Program-made: the position numbers and the translations under genes | Assembly: GCA_000499405.2 (NCBI GenBank) | Contig: HG738138.1 | Location: 10,910,888-10,974,887 of the forward strand | Origin: Onchocerca volvulus | Taxonomy: Eukaryota; Nematoda; Chromadorea; Rhabditida; Onchocercidae | DNA: 64,000 bases | Direction of reading: 5' to 3' | The notes under the pieces: generated by a model | Databases searched by the model: none | What the model was told of the DNA's origin: nothing | What the model saw: only the letters and a program-made list of their open reading frames with translations | In this document: positions 1 through 12,711 of the stretch, piece after piece | Layout: the number at the start of each line of letters is the position of its first letter | Numbering within the stretch: position 1 is the first letter of the stretch

Positions 1-1267
1 TGTCAAGTTCGTCGACGTCTTTGTTCTTGGCCGCAAGAATAGCTCGTACACTCAGCCAATCGTGATTCTTATAATTAATTTGAATATTGGGAAATACTTT
101 TTCAACCAACTCTTCTTTTGAGGTTACTAAATTGCAGAAGTTATGAGGCAATGAAATTCGTCCTGTGGTCAGATCAACCGGCATCTCTCCGTTTCCAATT
201 TCCAGCAATTGATGTGAGAATATTCGAGCTGATCGATCGTTTTGCAATTGAACACGCATGTTTGTAGTTAATTTAAACGTCTTTACGTGTCTCCACAAAG
301 TAGAGTATTTCAGGAACCACTTATTTCGTCCGCTGGTGTCGTCGAGGAATTGCAGGTAATGTTCGCCTGAAATCTCCTGCTAGCAATATTAATGCGTTCC
401 CAAACGGTCTGATATTTTCACGCAAATCTTGCAATGATCGATCAAGAGCCTCCATCGATTTTTTGTGCGCCATTGTACATTCATCCCAAACAATAAGTTT
501 GCATTTTTGCAATACTTTACCCATGCCCGATGTCTTGGAAATGTTGCATGTGGGAGTTTCAATCAAGTTGGTATTCAATGGCAATTTCAAAGCGGAATGA
601 GCAGTTCTTCCACCTGGTAGCAATGTTGCAGATATTCCGAACGATGCAAGAGCTAAGGCTATGCCATTTTGGGATCGAATTGTTGCCAGAACCAATCTAA
701 TTAGAAAAGTTTTACCAGTTCCTCCTGGAGCATCCAAAAAGAAGATTTCTCCAGCTCTCTTATTGACAGTTGGCATTATTTGATCGTAAATGGCTTTCTG
801 CTCAAACGTAAGTTTAGAAATATTTGATTGCACATATGACGAAAGATCAGCAATGTTGTAATTTTGCTCGCGATGCAATTCTACATCAAACGAAGCAGCA
901 GTAGATCGATTCGTGATGGCATTCCCAATTGATTGAGAACTTTGTTCGCAATTTGTAAACACAAATCTTCAATCATTATCAACGCTTCGTTGAAGATTTC
1001 TGCCGTGAAGTCCATGTTCATATTTGAATTTTCGCTGCGTATTCGATGCAAAATATCTTCAGCCATATACGATTAATATTACTCCCATAACTCCGCTGGA
1101 GATGAAGGAGAGCAGGCGGTCAATACGATTGCAAACAGTGTACGAATTTGATTTGGATGTGACATGTTGCAAGCGTCATATATGCATACATCCCAGTGTC
1201 GGTCGTTCTCCAATAAATTCAAAGCTTTTTTACTTTTATGAAATCGTATTACAACGTGAAATATCAT
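1..1267 (-). pseudogene. Decayed Helitron-type PIF1-like DNA helicase, partial
   Basis: Translated fragments on the minus strand read as the helicase half of a Helitron Rep/Helicase transposase, which unwinds DNA during rolling-circle transposition. A Walker A motif (DAPGGTGKT), a Walker B-like motif (VWDECTM) and the following GDFRRTLP motif lie in the 321-962 segment. Positions 1-310 continue with LTTNMRVQLQND and EIGNGEMPVDL in another frame. The segment at 1066-1267 carries NLLENDRHWDVC, typical of the region upstream of the helicase core. The copy is dead: frameshifts lie near 895-925, 325-340 and 311-316, and two in-frame stops fall at about 1070-1081 between the ELWE and MAEDI segments. 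The C-terminal part runs off the left edge. No Rep domain is visible. It is a mobile-element relic, not a host Pif1 gene: the wording of the conserved blocks is Helitron-like. Confidence 0.85.
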
Positions 1268-1383
1268 TAGGACGTTATAATACCTCGTTTGAATTCGTTA
1301 TAATGTTGCGACGTAAAACGTTATTAAGATGCCGTATTGCCACGTTTAAATTCGAAATATCTTTCTTTTACTTTTTAGCTTTT

Positions 1384-1640
1384 AATTTTTTTGGAGGAAG
1401 AAGGAGGGAAAAAAAGGATAGAGAGTTTTAATTATTAATTATATTAACTGTTATTAGAGAAGTGGGGGAAGAAGGAGATTGCAGAAGAAGGAGAATGAGG
1501 GAAAAAAGGATAGATAGATGCGCCGAAGAAGGAGAATGAGAGGAAAAAAGGATAGAGAGATGCGCGGAAAAAGGAGAATAAGAGAAAAAAGTATAGAGAG
1601 ATGCGCGGAAGAAGGAGGATGAGAGAAAAAAGGAAGGCGG
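1384..1640. repeat. GA-rich minisatellite, unit about 41-42 bp
   Basis: Purine-only runs (GAAGAAGGAGAATGAG, GAAAAAAGGATAGAGAG) recur. The marker GATGCGC(G/C)G sits at 1517, 1559 and 1600, giving periods of 42 and 41 bp. Less regular copies begin near 1384 and 1455. It lies directly upstream of the Helitron helicase relic and may be part of the element. Confidence 0.8.
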
Positions 1641-1676
1641 GGTCAATAAACTCCGCCTCCTCACTTATTTTTAGTT

Positions 1677-1690
1677 GTCACGTACGTGAC
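1677..1690. other. Perfect 14-bp palindrome
   Basis: GTCACGTACGTGAC equals its own reverse complement. It is followed by a further CACGTG E-box-like hexamer. It lies between the GA minisatellite and a stretch (1740-1850) whose wording resembles the non-coding ends of transposable elements. No function can be assigned. Confidence 0.6.
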
Positions 1691-2635
1691 ACGTGAAAAA
1701 ACGTAACCATATTAACTCATAAATAAGGGGGGTTGGAGTGGAAGGTTGTGTCAAAATTTGAAAAAAATCGGTTGAGAATTTACCATAGATCGGGCGTTAG
1801 TAACAGGGTGGATTTACATTTTTATTTATAAGAGATAAGAAGATTAGATATAATTCGGATCCTAAATTAAAGTCCTGAACCGAATTTTTTATCCAAATAT
1901 TTTTTTGCTTGGCTTTTCATTTTGCTCTAAAAAAAAACAAATCTAGTCTGTCATTAACAAAAATTTTTTTAGCATGAAAATCTTTGATATGAAATATTTG
2001 ATATATTTGTAGGAGAAAAAAAAAGAAGTTGGAAGCAAAACTATAGAGCAGTTTTTGTTGTCTTTCAATTTTTCTGCAGATTTACCAGATGATGCTATCA
2101 ATTAGTTATGAAACCTTAAATTATCATAATATTGTACTTAATCCAACTCAGTTGAAAAATAAATCAATAATATTCTAATAAATTCAAATATGTCATTTGC
2201 ATTACTACTTATTCTACATTTTTGAAGCATTCTTGACGAACATGATCACACTTTTCTTTCGTTTTGTGCAGCTAAAAATATACGATACGTGCTAAAATTT
2301 TCGCCATATTTTGAATTATAGTAAATTAATATTTTGGATGATCTGAATTAACTTGAAGATTTCATAGATATGTAAATAAACGCATAATGTATCCATAATT
2401 GAGGAAGCTTAACTTAACAATAATTTCAACTTCTAAGTTTATGAAGATTTAAAACAATCAAACTTTCGTGAGATTATTATAATCTGAGAAATACAGTCAT
2501 TTAAACCGTAATCTCTGCATGATAAGAAAATAAGTATTTACGAAATGCTTCATTTGTGAGTTTTTGAAATATTATCAGAGAAAAGAAAGATTTGAAATAT
2601 TGTAATTTGATATATCGTTAAAACAAACCACATAG
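1691..2635. other. AT-rich spacer, probably transposon-derived at its left end
   Basis: There is no convincing coding exon. The stretch 1740-1850 contains a TTTTTATTTATAAGA-type tail preceded by AAAATCGGTTGAG, a wording common near ends of eukaryotic mobile elements, so it may be the edge of the Helitron relic. The rest is AT-rich with short homopolymer runs. Confidence 0.4.
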
Positions 2636-2781
2636 ATTCATCAATGCGGCGAGACATTTACGGAAACGACATGCTTAACATTGATTTCTTCATGCCACAT
2701 CCACAATGCATTTTTTTCGACCCTTTCATTCGTATTTCATCGAACGCCTCACCGATCTTCAAACTTTGCTTAATTAAATAA
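2636..2781 (+). CDS. Candidate terminal coding exon, function unknown
   Basis: After an AG at 2634-2635 there is an open frame with an ATG at 2644 that runs 45 codons to a TAA at 2779. The peptide begins MRRDIYGNDMLNIDFFMPHP and has balanced composition (several Pro, Cys and Asp), unlike the low-complexity translations of the surrounding spacer. The acceptor ACCACATAG is mediocre and no upstream exon was found, so this could be the last exon of an unseen gene, a relic or chance. The overlapping minus-strand frame at 2658-2855 looks less protein-like. Confidence 0.25.
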
Positions 2782-5700
2782 GATGAATCTAAAAAATTTA
2801 GTTGCAAAAATTTTCTATGAAGACAAATGGTTTGAATTGAGGAGAAAGAATTCAATTAAATTTGAATTAATTGGTAAAATTCATTCTATTTAAATATTTC
2901 CAGTTATACTTGATGATAACTGATTTGAATTGAAATTTGTTCTATGCATAAATAATATATTCATAGAAATTATATGTATATATAAATATGAAATAAATTT
3001 AATCGAAAAAAGAAGGGAAGTGAAAAATCTGATTCCAGCAAACAATAATGTTAATGGTGTCAGAAAACTGAAATTTTTTGCAATGTGAGAATCCAAGTAT
3101 TTTATATAGCAGAAATCTGTAATATTTCAGAGACAAATGAATCACTTATCCATTACTGGACATAAGGGTCTTTGTTCCTTCATCTTCCGATCTATTAATA
3201 GAGCTTATGTGCATTGTTTAAAATGTTTAAATCCGTAATAATTGTGTCAGAATGTTACAAGGACTGAAGTTTGTGTGATTTATTTGAAATGTTGTAAGCA
3301 CTGTTTATCTCTCGCCCTTTGTTCTGAAACCGACTTTTTTTGTATAATTACTATATTGTAAACCAATGCTTATCATCAAAACCAAGGATTATCCACATAA
3401 AAAAGAGCTTTTTATGTCATCAAGGATCAGTGTTTCCAAGATCAGTATAGGAGCAGTTCAATGCCAATTCAATTTTGAAGATGTTTCAACAGCAGTGACA
3501 GTTCAGCAGGAGCAACAGCAGTGGTGGAGCAAAAAGAGAACGACAGTCACAAGTGGAAAGTACGACAACGTAGTGAGCATTTAAACGACTGCTATTATTC
3601 TTTTATTTATTGTTTATTGTTCATTTAGTATCTATTACTGTATCATATATAATATTGTCTGGAATATCACATAAGAACAGCGAAGGTTACGGTCAATTGT
3701 CTATAATATCATATAAATCCAGCAAAGGCTAGCGGAGTCACGATAACAAGGACGAGCAATCTCCAATCAAATTACAAATTATCAGAATAAGAAATAAAGA
3801 TTTTTTACTTTTCAAATAATATCGCCTTTATTGAAATGAATTTTCAGAAGCATAAATAGAATTGATGCGCTGTGCTGCAACGGAAATTTCATTATTTCTT
3901 ATTTAATTACGAAATTTATATAATAAATCTAAATCCATTGTTGAGGTTTAATTCCAAGGGCATGAAATAATCGAAAGTTTGAAACTTGCTCAACTTTTGT
4001 CATTAGTGAATCTAAATTACTATTAACTTATGAAATGTTGAAATCTGATTTTCATGAAATAACTGCATAGGATGATATTTATTGAGTTTCATTTAGCTGA
4101 ACATATAGAAATTAAGATTGGTTAGGAAATGTAAAATTAGCTTTTTATTCCAAATCTTAAAAAGTTTAAAATTTCTATTGTCGTCCTTAAAAAAAAGAGA
4201 AACATAACCTTATTGCATAAGATTACAACTCAATTTTTTTTCTGTCATAAAACAGTTAGTTGCTTTTTTGATTATGAAAGCGAAGTGTTTTTGGTTCAAA
4301 ACTAAATTTAGCAGTTAAAAGAAGAAAATAACTGATGGAATTTTAAGAAAATCGCAGATGTTTCTGCACTTTATTGTTAAACTATATTATTTTAAGGCTG
4401 TTTTAAACAATACGATCATTTATTTTAATCATTGTTCCGAAATATCTACTGAAACCAACTTTTTTTCTTTTTTTTTTGGGACGAAATGTTGATGACAGCT
4501 AGATGAATTGTAATAAGAATAAAACATTGTATTGGTTTTAAATGAAATTTGAATATAACAACTTTAATTAAAAACTTGTCAATAATAAAAAATCCAATTT
4601 TGTTCCGCTCCAGTGATTTAACCAGATCTATTCAGACTACCGATAGCAAGAACTTCTTGAATGGACTAGTCACTATATGACGTACCTTTCGAAAAAGCCT
4701 CGGCATCCGTCGCAACTTAGAACTCAATAGTGTTTTCCTAAAATCGTTGACTAAGTTGTTCATATTTAAAATCTAATCAGCAAAAAAAAAATTCAGGATT
4801 TTCTTTTAATATTCAAAACTTCTTGACTTATACGTAAATCCAAAATATTTTTGAAAACAAACCATTGTCTCGATCACCACAAAAGCGACATAAAACATTA
4901 GCACTGATCATAGCGAAATACGAGATGGTACTTAGCAAATTGAATCTTTGGAAGTTTAATAAATGGCCAGATCAGATTCATTCCCATTTAAAAGAGGCTA
5001 TTTTAAGAGGATTCGGAAGAAAAGGATATAAAATTCAGAATGGGACATGAGACGCTGCCGTGGGAATGCAGTTTGAGAGGTGCTGTTTTCAGTCTTTGTC
5101 ATCTATTTTATTCGAATTCTCAAATCATTGCGGTATGTTCGTCTTAGCTTCTTGCAAGATAGCAAAGCCAGCATTTATGAATTACTAGTCATCTCATGTT
5201 ACCCAAAACTTGGGAATAGTGGAATGCTCACAGCAAGTAGCGCCACTTTATCTCACCATTCACAGACAGGACTTTTAAAAATGATTCACTGAAGATGTTC
5301 ACCTTTTCATCTATAATGCTAATTAGGAAGGCGAATGACACTTTATCGAATTATAATGACAAATTAGCATTCAGGAAGAACAAAAAAGTCAAAGGTCATT
5401 TAATACTGGTTCTTAGTCATTATTACTGGAAATGGTTTACTAACATATGAGAAATAACCATCGATTTTTAATGATTGCTAAATATTTATGGTTTTGTCAA
5501 AATTTAATTTTTATAAGGTTTTAAAAATTGATAGTTTGTAAATTAAATCAATTCTTTGGATTGATTTTTTAAAATTGGTCTAAAACTTGAAAATACATTA
5601 TTGAAATTTCCCAGTTAATCCATCAACATCAAGAATAGTAATATGTTATTGTGACTTTAGAAAAAAAATCTTAGCTGAATATAAATCAACAAAATTGAAT

Positions 5701-5940
5701 TAAAAGAAATCGTAGCACAGTTTTAAAATTGATGGAATCCTAACAAATAATTGAAAGCATTTGTAGCAAAATTGTTGATCGATTCGAAAAATCGAAAATG
5801 TGAACAAAAATTTGTCTCATGCATCATCCATCCTTAGTTTCATACTTTCATTTATAAATTTATTGAAGAAAATGAAAATGAAAAAAGCAAGTAGATGAAT
5901 GAACAAAGGTGATAAAGCATTAAATGGAAAAATTGAAAAC

Positions 5941-6130
5941 AATATTACCAGTGTTAAATGCTAGTTTCTGAAGTCTCCATCTGACTCATCTCTACAGCGA
6001 ATGAATCATGTTGATGAGTGACAAAACTAAAAACATCAATATTGAACGTTAGATGTTGGTTTTGGAAGCTTCCAACTGACTCATCTGACATAAAATGGAT
6101 TATTATGATGAACAGCAGAAAATCTCTTTG
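5941..6130 (+). repeat. Imperfect tandem duplication, period about 98 bp
   Basis: Two diverged copies share the order AATATT, GTTAGTTTCTGAAG/GTTGGTTTTGGAAG, CTGACTCATCT, then GATGA. The first copy starts near 5941 and the second near 6038. No coding function is evident. Confidence 0.6.
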
Positions 6131-6789
6131 CTTTTTATTTGCTGCTCGATGTTTTTATTAGCTCACAATCCGTTTTGGTATACAAATATCAATATCGATA
6201 TAGTTAGAATCGTAAAGTTACACAAAAATTTATCGATAGTCTTGCAGCTAATTTCCAAAAGTTGTTGCAGCAAGTTAATCTTTCAAACGATCATTTTATT
6301 AGGATACAGAAGAACGCCATATCAGACTTGTGAAGAAAGTTCAGCAAACTTTATATGATACAGGTTATAGTTATCTTGCTAAATATAGTGGTTGATGTCC
6401 GTGATGAAGCGTTTTATGAGGAAGTAGAATTGAGGTCAAGACTCCGACTGGAGCAGAGATTGAGTGGGTTGAAAAAGAAAGCTATTTTTTTAAATTATCA
6501 GTTTTTGAAGAAAATTACTTCATTTTTATGATGTTAACCTTAATTTTGTAGCGCTGAGAGTCGAAAAAATGAGGCGTTCTCTTTTATTAAATCATGCTTG
6601 AAAGATTTTTCTATTTGAAAAACAACAGTTCAGTCGTCCTATATTTCAGTTTCCATGGATGTTAAATTTGTTATTGCTGTCTGACAAGTATATGACAATC
6701 GTTTGTTGCTGAAAGAAACAATTCGATATTTATCGAAAACAAAAATGAAATTTTCGACTAGGATTTCATGGTTTTTTTTTAGTTTTCTG

Positions 6790-6815
6790 TTTTTTTTTTT
6801 TTTTTTTTTTTTTTT
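6790..6815 (+). repeat. Poly-T tract, 26 T
   Basis: This is one of the longest of many T (or A) homopolymers in the window. Others lie at 13056-13078, 19071-19094, 39453-39474 and 58610-58636. Such tracts are typical of this AT-rich genome and are also where sequencing length errors are most likely. Confidence 0.9.
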
Positions 6816-8618
6816 ATCTTGGCATAAATTATTTATGTGTAGAAATGGCTGACCTACTTACCTTTTTGATAACTAATACAGCATTAGAGCTATTTCCTAA
6901 ACTAAAAAAAGGCCATATCAAATTTTACTAAGCCAATGCTAATCAAAATTTGATAAAAACTAATGGACGAATGATATAGTCATTGATATCGTCAAGATGC
7001 TGAACTTATAGATTTGTTGTTAGATGTTAAAATCTATTAAATAAAATTCCGCATACATATATTTCTACGAAATATGATAATTTCATATGGCTAATAGTGG
7101 ACTGCACTGCAGGATCAGTTACAGGAGATAATAAACGATCAAGGTCATGCTCAGCTACGATTGCGCGAAGTACAACAATAAGAGAGAGTAGGATTTTCTT
7201 TTCTTTCAAGAACATGTAAGTTCATGCTTGAAGAAATGAAGTAAATAACAGCTTGAAGCAAATATATAAATAAGTTTGAAGTGGCTAAAATTGAAGAATA
7301 ATGTGCAGTTACAATAATCAACTTTCAAAAAATTCTAGTTCTAATGAATAGATTAATTGAAAATTTGATTACCATATACTTTGGATCACTTTAATTGCCC
7401 ATAATGAGAAATGATTATTTGTTACGTATAATAGAATGATTTTGATAAGAAAGAAATAATAATGAAAGTATTAATGTTTTATTATTAACAATTTTAGTAA
7501 GAATTTTTCTTTAAAACTAAGATTGACTAAAAATTTTGCTTTTTTCAGTGATATGTATTTTGTTAAAGAGATTGAACTGGATTTTTTTTTTTTTTTATAG
7601 CAAGCAAGGAAACTGTACATTCATCAGATTTATTTTTTTCAATATGATTTTTTTTTTTTGAGAATTTCATATCTTTTATTTTATATGTTTCCTAAAGTAT
7701 TTAAAAAGTTAGGATAAAAATAGCAATATTCTAGGATGCATAATAAGGTAGGAAAAATTTTTTAGCATGTCTATTGATTATACCTGACGATATCATCCAT
7801 CTACGTTAACGTATGTCGTGCATCATGTAAGACTTAACAAAAACAATAATGTAAAAGGATACACCATAAAAATAAGAAAATAGAGCTTATAGATGTGGCA
7901 AAATAAATTAAAATCTTTATAACATAACTAAAACAGTTGTTATTTTCTCATTTTTGTTGACATTTCTGAAAAATTAGTTTTTCCTGTCTTTTACTTTTTT
8001 CTTTTTTTTTTTTTTTTTCCAGAGAATTTATTTGAAATAGAAACAGTAAAAGAAGAAATTTTTAAAGTTTCTAAACAATATTTAAGAAAAAACAAAATAT
8101 GTTATAGGGATTTTTTTTTGATGTAAACTTTTTAATCGAGAAAGATTTCATTTCAATTCCTCTATATGTATGTATATGTTTAAGTCAGGATTATTTAGTG
8201 ATAGGTAGAAAACTTTGAAAGATTAGTTAAACATAGAATTTCTAATGTTTTCATATCACAAACAGGCAGACACAGGCAAATATGTTTTGCAGCTCGAAAT
8301 AAGCTCTTTTATTTTTATTTTTTCAGCTTTTTTCTCTCATTTCATTTAGTTTCTTCTCTTTTAAAAAGAAAAAGAAAAAAAATGCTTTTCACTTCTCTAT
8401 TTCATCTCACAGACGAAAATTGTAAAAGCAAAAGCTGTGTGCTTTTGTTCCGTCTTATCTTTTATCTGAAAATATTCTCAAACTTATTAACAGCAATCCA
8501 GGAAGAGACCAAACTGTTCCTAACGGAGTAATTTCGTCACATTTGTTACTTCGTCACATTCGTTAACCGTTATCATTGTCAGTTTCTTCAATAACGACAA
8601 CAACAATATTGAGCATTA

Positions 8619-11214
8619 ATGGCTGAAAAGATCAAATCAGAAAGTAAATTTCTCTTTTTTTTTTAATTGATTTCATTTATTTTGAGTTAACTTTTTTAAC
8701 TAATTTTATAAATTTCAAAGAATTATTATTGTTTTGCATGGTTTTTACATGTAATTTTTGATGGATATTATTCGTTTTTCAATAGCTGATTTATTGAGAT
8801 CGATCTTTCATTCTTGGTAAGTTCACATCATGATGGTTTCCTGATGTCTCAGAGACTTCTCTTTTTTATCTTTGAAAGTTTTTCTTCTCAAACAATTATT
8901 TCAAGTTCCTGTAGCATTCCTTTGCTAACCTTTGTTCCATGTCAATTAGCATATCTGATAAATTTATAATGCTCAAATAAAAATTATTCACTGAGTTCTC
9001 AGATTCCGATCAAAAACTTTTCTGCTCACTATTTTTTCTTCTTTCTTTTCATTTCATATTTTAAATAACTGCCGAATAGTAGTCACTTATTTATTGAGCA
9101 TGATAAAGTTAATCAGGATTTGTTTTTGGATAGAATATAGTTAATATCATCAAGAATTATTTTTGAGCAGAATACGTTAAGTTCGTCAGGAATCATTCCA
9201 AAAAAGAAGCATTAATGTTATTACTGTATAAGCTTTGTCAGGAGTAATCACTTATTTCGTTGTGATAATACGTGAACCGACGATATCTTTGGAATGTATT
9301 ACATATTTCACGTCTAAGTATTATAATGACTGATTCTTCTTTCCGGAAACTCCATGTTTTTTGTATTAACTGGTTTATTCTTCCAGAAATTCTGCTTGGA
9401 ACATTATACATACAATATCATCTTAACAATTCGAGATTTCATAGAAAAACATTTTTAGTTTTATTTTTAATTTCTGTCATATAGGATTGGATTTGTTTTG
9501 AATTGCTGTCATAGCTTCACATATAAATGATGTTTGATATGTCAAATTTCCTTCTGTTTTTCAATCTTTCATTTCAATATGTTAATTAGAGAGAATACAA
9601 ATACGACCTTAAATTTAGTTAATTATTTATTGAGAAAAGATTTGGTTATCATTTATTTTAGTTGAAGAAGAAGAGGAAGAAGAAGAGGAGGAAGATTCAG
9701 TGGCTAATATACGCCATCCTAGATTTATTTATAAAGTTCGATCTGTGCAAGCACCTGACCGTAAGTTGAATCAGTTTAAACACTTAAATAAATTTAAATT
9801 GAAGATGAAATCTACCAATCATTTACACAAGCCCATTTTTCAAATTCTTCAAGTACTAAAAGTCTTTAATCAGCTTTCAAACTATTTTTTCCAGTAATTG
9901 AGTCAAAAATCAATAAACGAAAACGGCTAAGATAAAAAATAAATACTTAAATTGGTTTTTGGATAATGATTAATTTTGATATAATTCTTTTTTGCAAAGC
10001 AAATTTTCTAGCAAAAATTGCCTTTTTTTGCAGATCCAACAACGTCATTTCATATGATAACACCAAATGCTTCATCTCCTTCATCCAGTCCATCACACGT
10101 GATGAAAATGGATGAAACGTCGATCCAGAAACCCGACTCAAATGAGTACTTCAGTGACGAATCATCGCCTTTCAGAAATTCTGATCATCTACCATCATCC
10201 GTCATAATTAACACGCAACAAAATCCCGTGCCAACTATTACCGTCAATGAAGGTGAACAATTTCCATCATTTGAAAATCATCCGGATGTACTAGACTATC
10301 TAAAAGAATATCATCCAGAACAAATGATCAATTTCACTGATCAGATTCAAGAATTGAATACTTCATATAAAGGACAATTTTCAGATGTACCTATTAGTAT
10401 TGGACCATCATTTGATAACACTGATTATACTTTCAATCATGAATTTGATACATCTTTCCCTCTTCCTCTGAATTTTGAAACAAACAAAACTGATATCCCT
10501 CATTATGATGAAATTTTGCTACAAGACTATAATATATCGCGCATTCAACATGCGCCATTATTCGGTTGTACTGCTGAAAATTTATACAATTTTGCAACTT
10601 CTGGCTTCGATTTGCTTGGAACAAATGAACCTGATAATTTTAATATGACGATTACTGATGAACATAATTCAGGACAGCAAATTATAATGGGTTTAACACA
10701 AGATGGACAAGTGATTATCGGTGGTTTAACTATGCCAATTAACAAAAAAATGGACAACTACGATCAAGAAAATGCATCCAGTATGTTTTGTACATTGAAA
10801 ACCTATGAAGAAACAGTATCGTTACCGATGTACCAAATTCCGGAAAATTTAAATGAGCAAGATCTGAATGTTAAACATGTCACCGGCAATGAAGTTGTCA
10901 CTGGTTTAACTGCACGTGGTGAATTTATAATCGCTAATACGATTGATAATAGTTTATGGGGAAGCAAACATCTAGTGTCAGTTATTATGGGCTTAGCAGC
11001 AAGCGGTCAGATCATCTGTGGTGGTTGCACATCCGATAAGATAACTAAATGTGTATTTACGACATCTGAAAAAACTATCGAGTATAACGATCATCAAGCA
11101 ATCGTAGATATCATTGCGAATTTAACAGCGAACAATGAAAAAGTTGTAGTTGGCTTAACTGATTCAAATTTTACGAATTTTAATGAATCACTTCTTCGAA
11201 GGGATTCTTTTTGA
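8619..11214 (+). CDS. Unknown protein with acidic N-terminus and four GLT-type repeats
   Basis: Three exons join in phase: 8619-8643, 9662-9760 and 10034-11214, giving about 434 aa. The start is the ATG in MAEKIKSE. Exon 1 ends in phase 1 and exon 2 begins with the two completing bases, then encodes a run of ten Glu and an IRHPRFIYKVRSVQ segment. Exon 3 is Ser/Pro/Asn/Asp-rich and lacks any signal peptide or membrane segment. Its C-terminal 180 residues contain four 19-residue repeats of the form xxIIMGLTxxGQxIIGGLT, each 57 nt long. The acidic, disordered N-terminus suggests a nuclear or cytosolic regulator, but this is inference; I do not recognise the family. The gene stands alone between long spacers. 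The splice sites are canonical (GTAAAT, GTAAGT; TTTTAG, TTGCAG), so the model is firm although the function is not. Confidence 0.8.
10675..11160 (+). repeat. Four protein-level GLT repeats within the unknown gene
   Basis: The copies are at 10675-10731, 10888-10944, 10975-11031 and 11104-11160, each exactly 19 codons. The cores read IIMGLTQDGQVIIGGLT, VVTGLTARGEFIIANT, VIMGLAASGQIICGGCT and IIANLTANNEKVVVGLT. The alternation of two hydrophobic strands around a Gly/Asn turn suggests a beta-hairpin unit. Linkers of 10-52 residues separate the copies. Confidence 0.75.
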
Positions 11215-12711
11215 ACTAAATTTGTTATTTATAATAATTAGAAGCATTGTTTGCATAGTACATTAATTTATACTTTTCAAATTTCGTCACTCTTAATCCA
11301 CATTTATGATTTAATAGTTGATGAAATACTAATATTATCTTGTTGTTTCATTTAATTATTGCCATATTTGTATCGAAATTAAGCAAAGTGAATTAAGTAA
11401 AATTTGTTGCATACATCGTTATTCCATCATATTTATCATTATCACAAAATATTATCCAAGATTGACATCATAAAAGAGAAATGCTTTTCCAAACTGTAAA
11501 AATGACGAAAAAAATTTGATTCGAGCATTTCAAAAAAAAAAAAAAAAATTTCAAATCCCAAGCAATTCACTTCTCTTCAAAAGTTATCAATCTTGAATCA
11601 CAACTGACTGCATCGATTTCTTTGATTATTTGTCCTTGTGTCACAAAATTTTACAATTGTTTACTACAAGATCGAAATTGTTCAAATGCGAGCTTTTTTT
11701 TTTTCATCTGATGAGATTAATTGTGACAAATTGATTGTAAAGGAATAGTAGTTATTGACATTTTGCGAAACTTAAATTTAATTAAAAAAGTAGTATTTCA
11801 TTTGTAACTTGCACAATATGATTTTTATTTTCTTATCATAAACTTTTATGATAAATTGTGATAAATTTTATACAAATCATAGCAAAATAAGATTTGCAAA
11901 AAAACAAAATTGGTGAATATTGTAACAATGGAATTGTGGAAAATTAATTTGCCAATAAAATTACCCAAATATAATTCAAAAAAATTATTTCATCTAAAAA
12001 GAGGCAACTTTTTTTTAAAAATAATTCTTGTGAACTGAGCTAGAATTCAGCTAGAAAAAAAATTAAATTTCGTGGAATAATATTAGTTAAATTTATAGAA
12101 CCCCGGAAATTTACGAACCATACTTATTTTGAAAGACCAAAATGGATTTTTCTTTTGAGTGATATTCCAGTATCTTTTACATCTTTCCCACTGAAAAAAA
12201 GCCTGGAAAACTGGAAATTTATTTGCTGTTGTATCTGATGTTTTAAATCACAGAATTTATTTTATTATTATTTTAACTTAATTACTGGATTTTTCCATCT
12301 TTTTCTCGTAATGAATGTAGATAATTAATTTAGTCATTTGTTAGAATTTTGTAAATTAAACATTAATGATATTCAAAGGCAATTCATAATGTACATATAT
12401 GTAACGATCACTGCACATAATTTGAATAAACAAACAAAGAGACAACTTTTACAGACCGGAATAAGATCCGGTTTGACAATAATAAAAGATCCATCCATAA
12501 AGCGACTGACTGACTGGCTGGTCTACCTGCTAGTGATCCATTTCGATTGAAATATAATAATAGCAAACATCATCATCATCAGTTGTCCATCATACTACCA
12601 CCGCCACTACTAACGCTCAATTTCCTCTTTTGCTGTCCCAAATTTTTATGTTTTCCAAAAAGTGATTTCCTAAATTAAACATTTTAAAATTTAACAAGAA
12701 TTTTCATTTTC
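11215..12711. other. Intergenic spacer
   Basis: This is the 3' flank of the GLT-repeat gene and the 5' flank of the secreted-protein gene. It is AT-rich with several A and T runs and holds no convincing exon. The stretch 12550-12660 (CATCATCATCATCAG, CCACCGCCACTACTAACG) is somewhat less AT-rich and may be promoter sequence. Confidence 0.5.

Larger units (their letters stand above)
2782..8618. other. Long AT-rich intergenic region with no supported gene
   Basis: Short open frames exist but none combines length, composition and splice sites. Visible content: a CAG/CAA-rich open stretch at 3450-3584, an imperfect duplication at 5941-6130, several poly-T tracts (26 T at 6790-6815) and a polypyrimidine region before the gene at 8619. 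The last few hundred bases probably hold the promoter and trans-splice acceptor of that gene. Confidence 0.5.

Noticed and set aside
1428..1664. Minus-strand Ser/Phe/Leu-rich frame
   Set aside because: It is the translation of the GA minisatellite, not a gene.
3366..3584. CAG/CAA-rich open frame (SRISVSKISIGAVQCQF...)
   Set aside because: Moderately protein-like, but no good acceptor or continuing exon was found and the Gln run may be a simple triplet repeat.
9272..9484. 70-codon frame upstream of exon 2 of the GLT-repeat gene
   Set aside because: It lies inside the first intron, which is defined by matching phases of exons 1 and 2.
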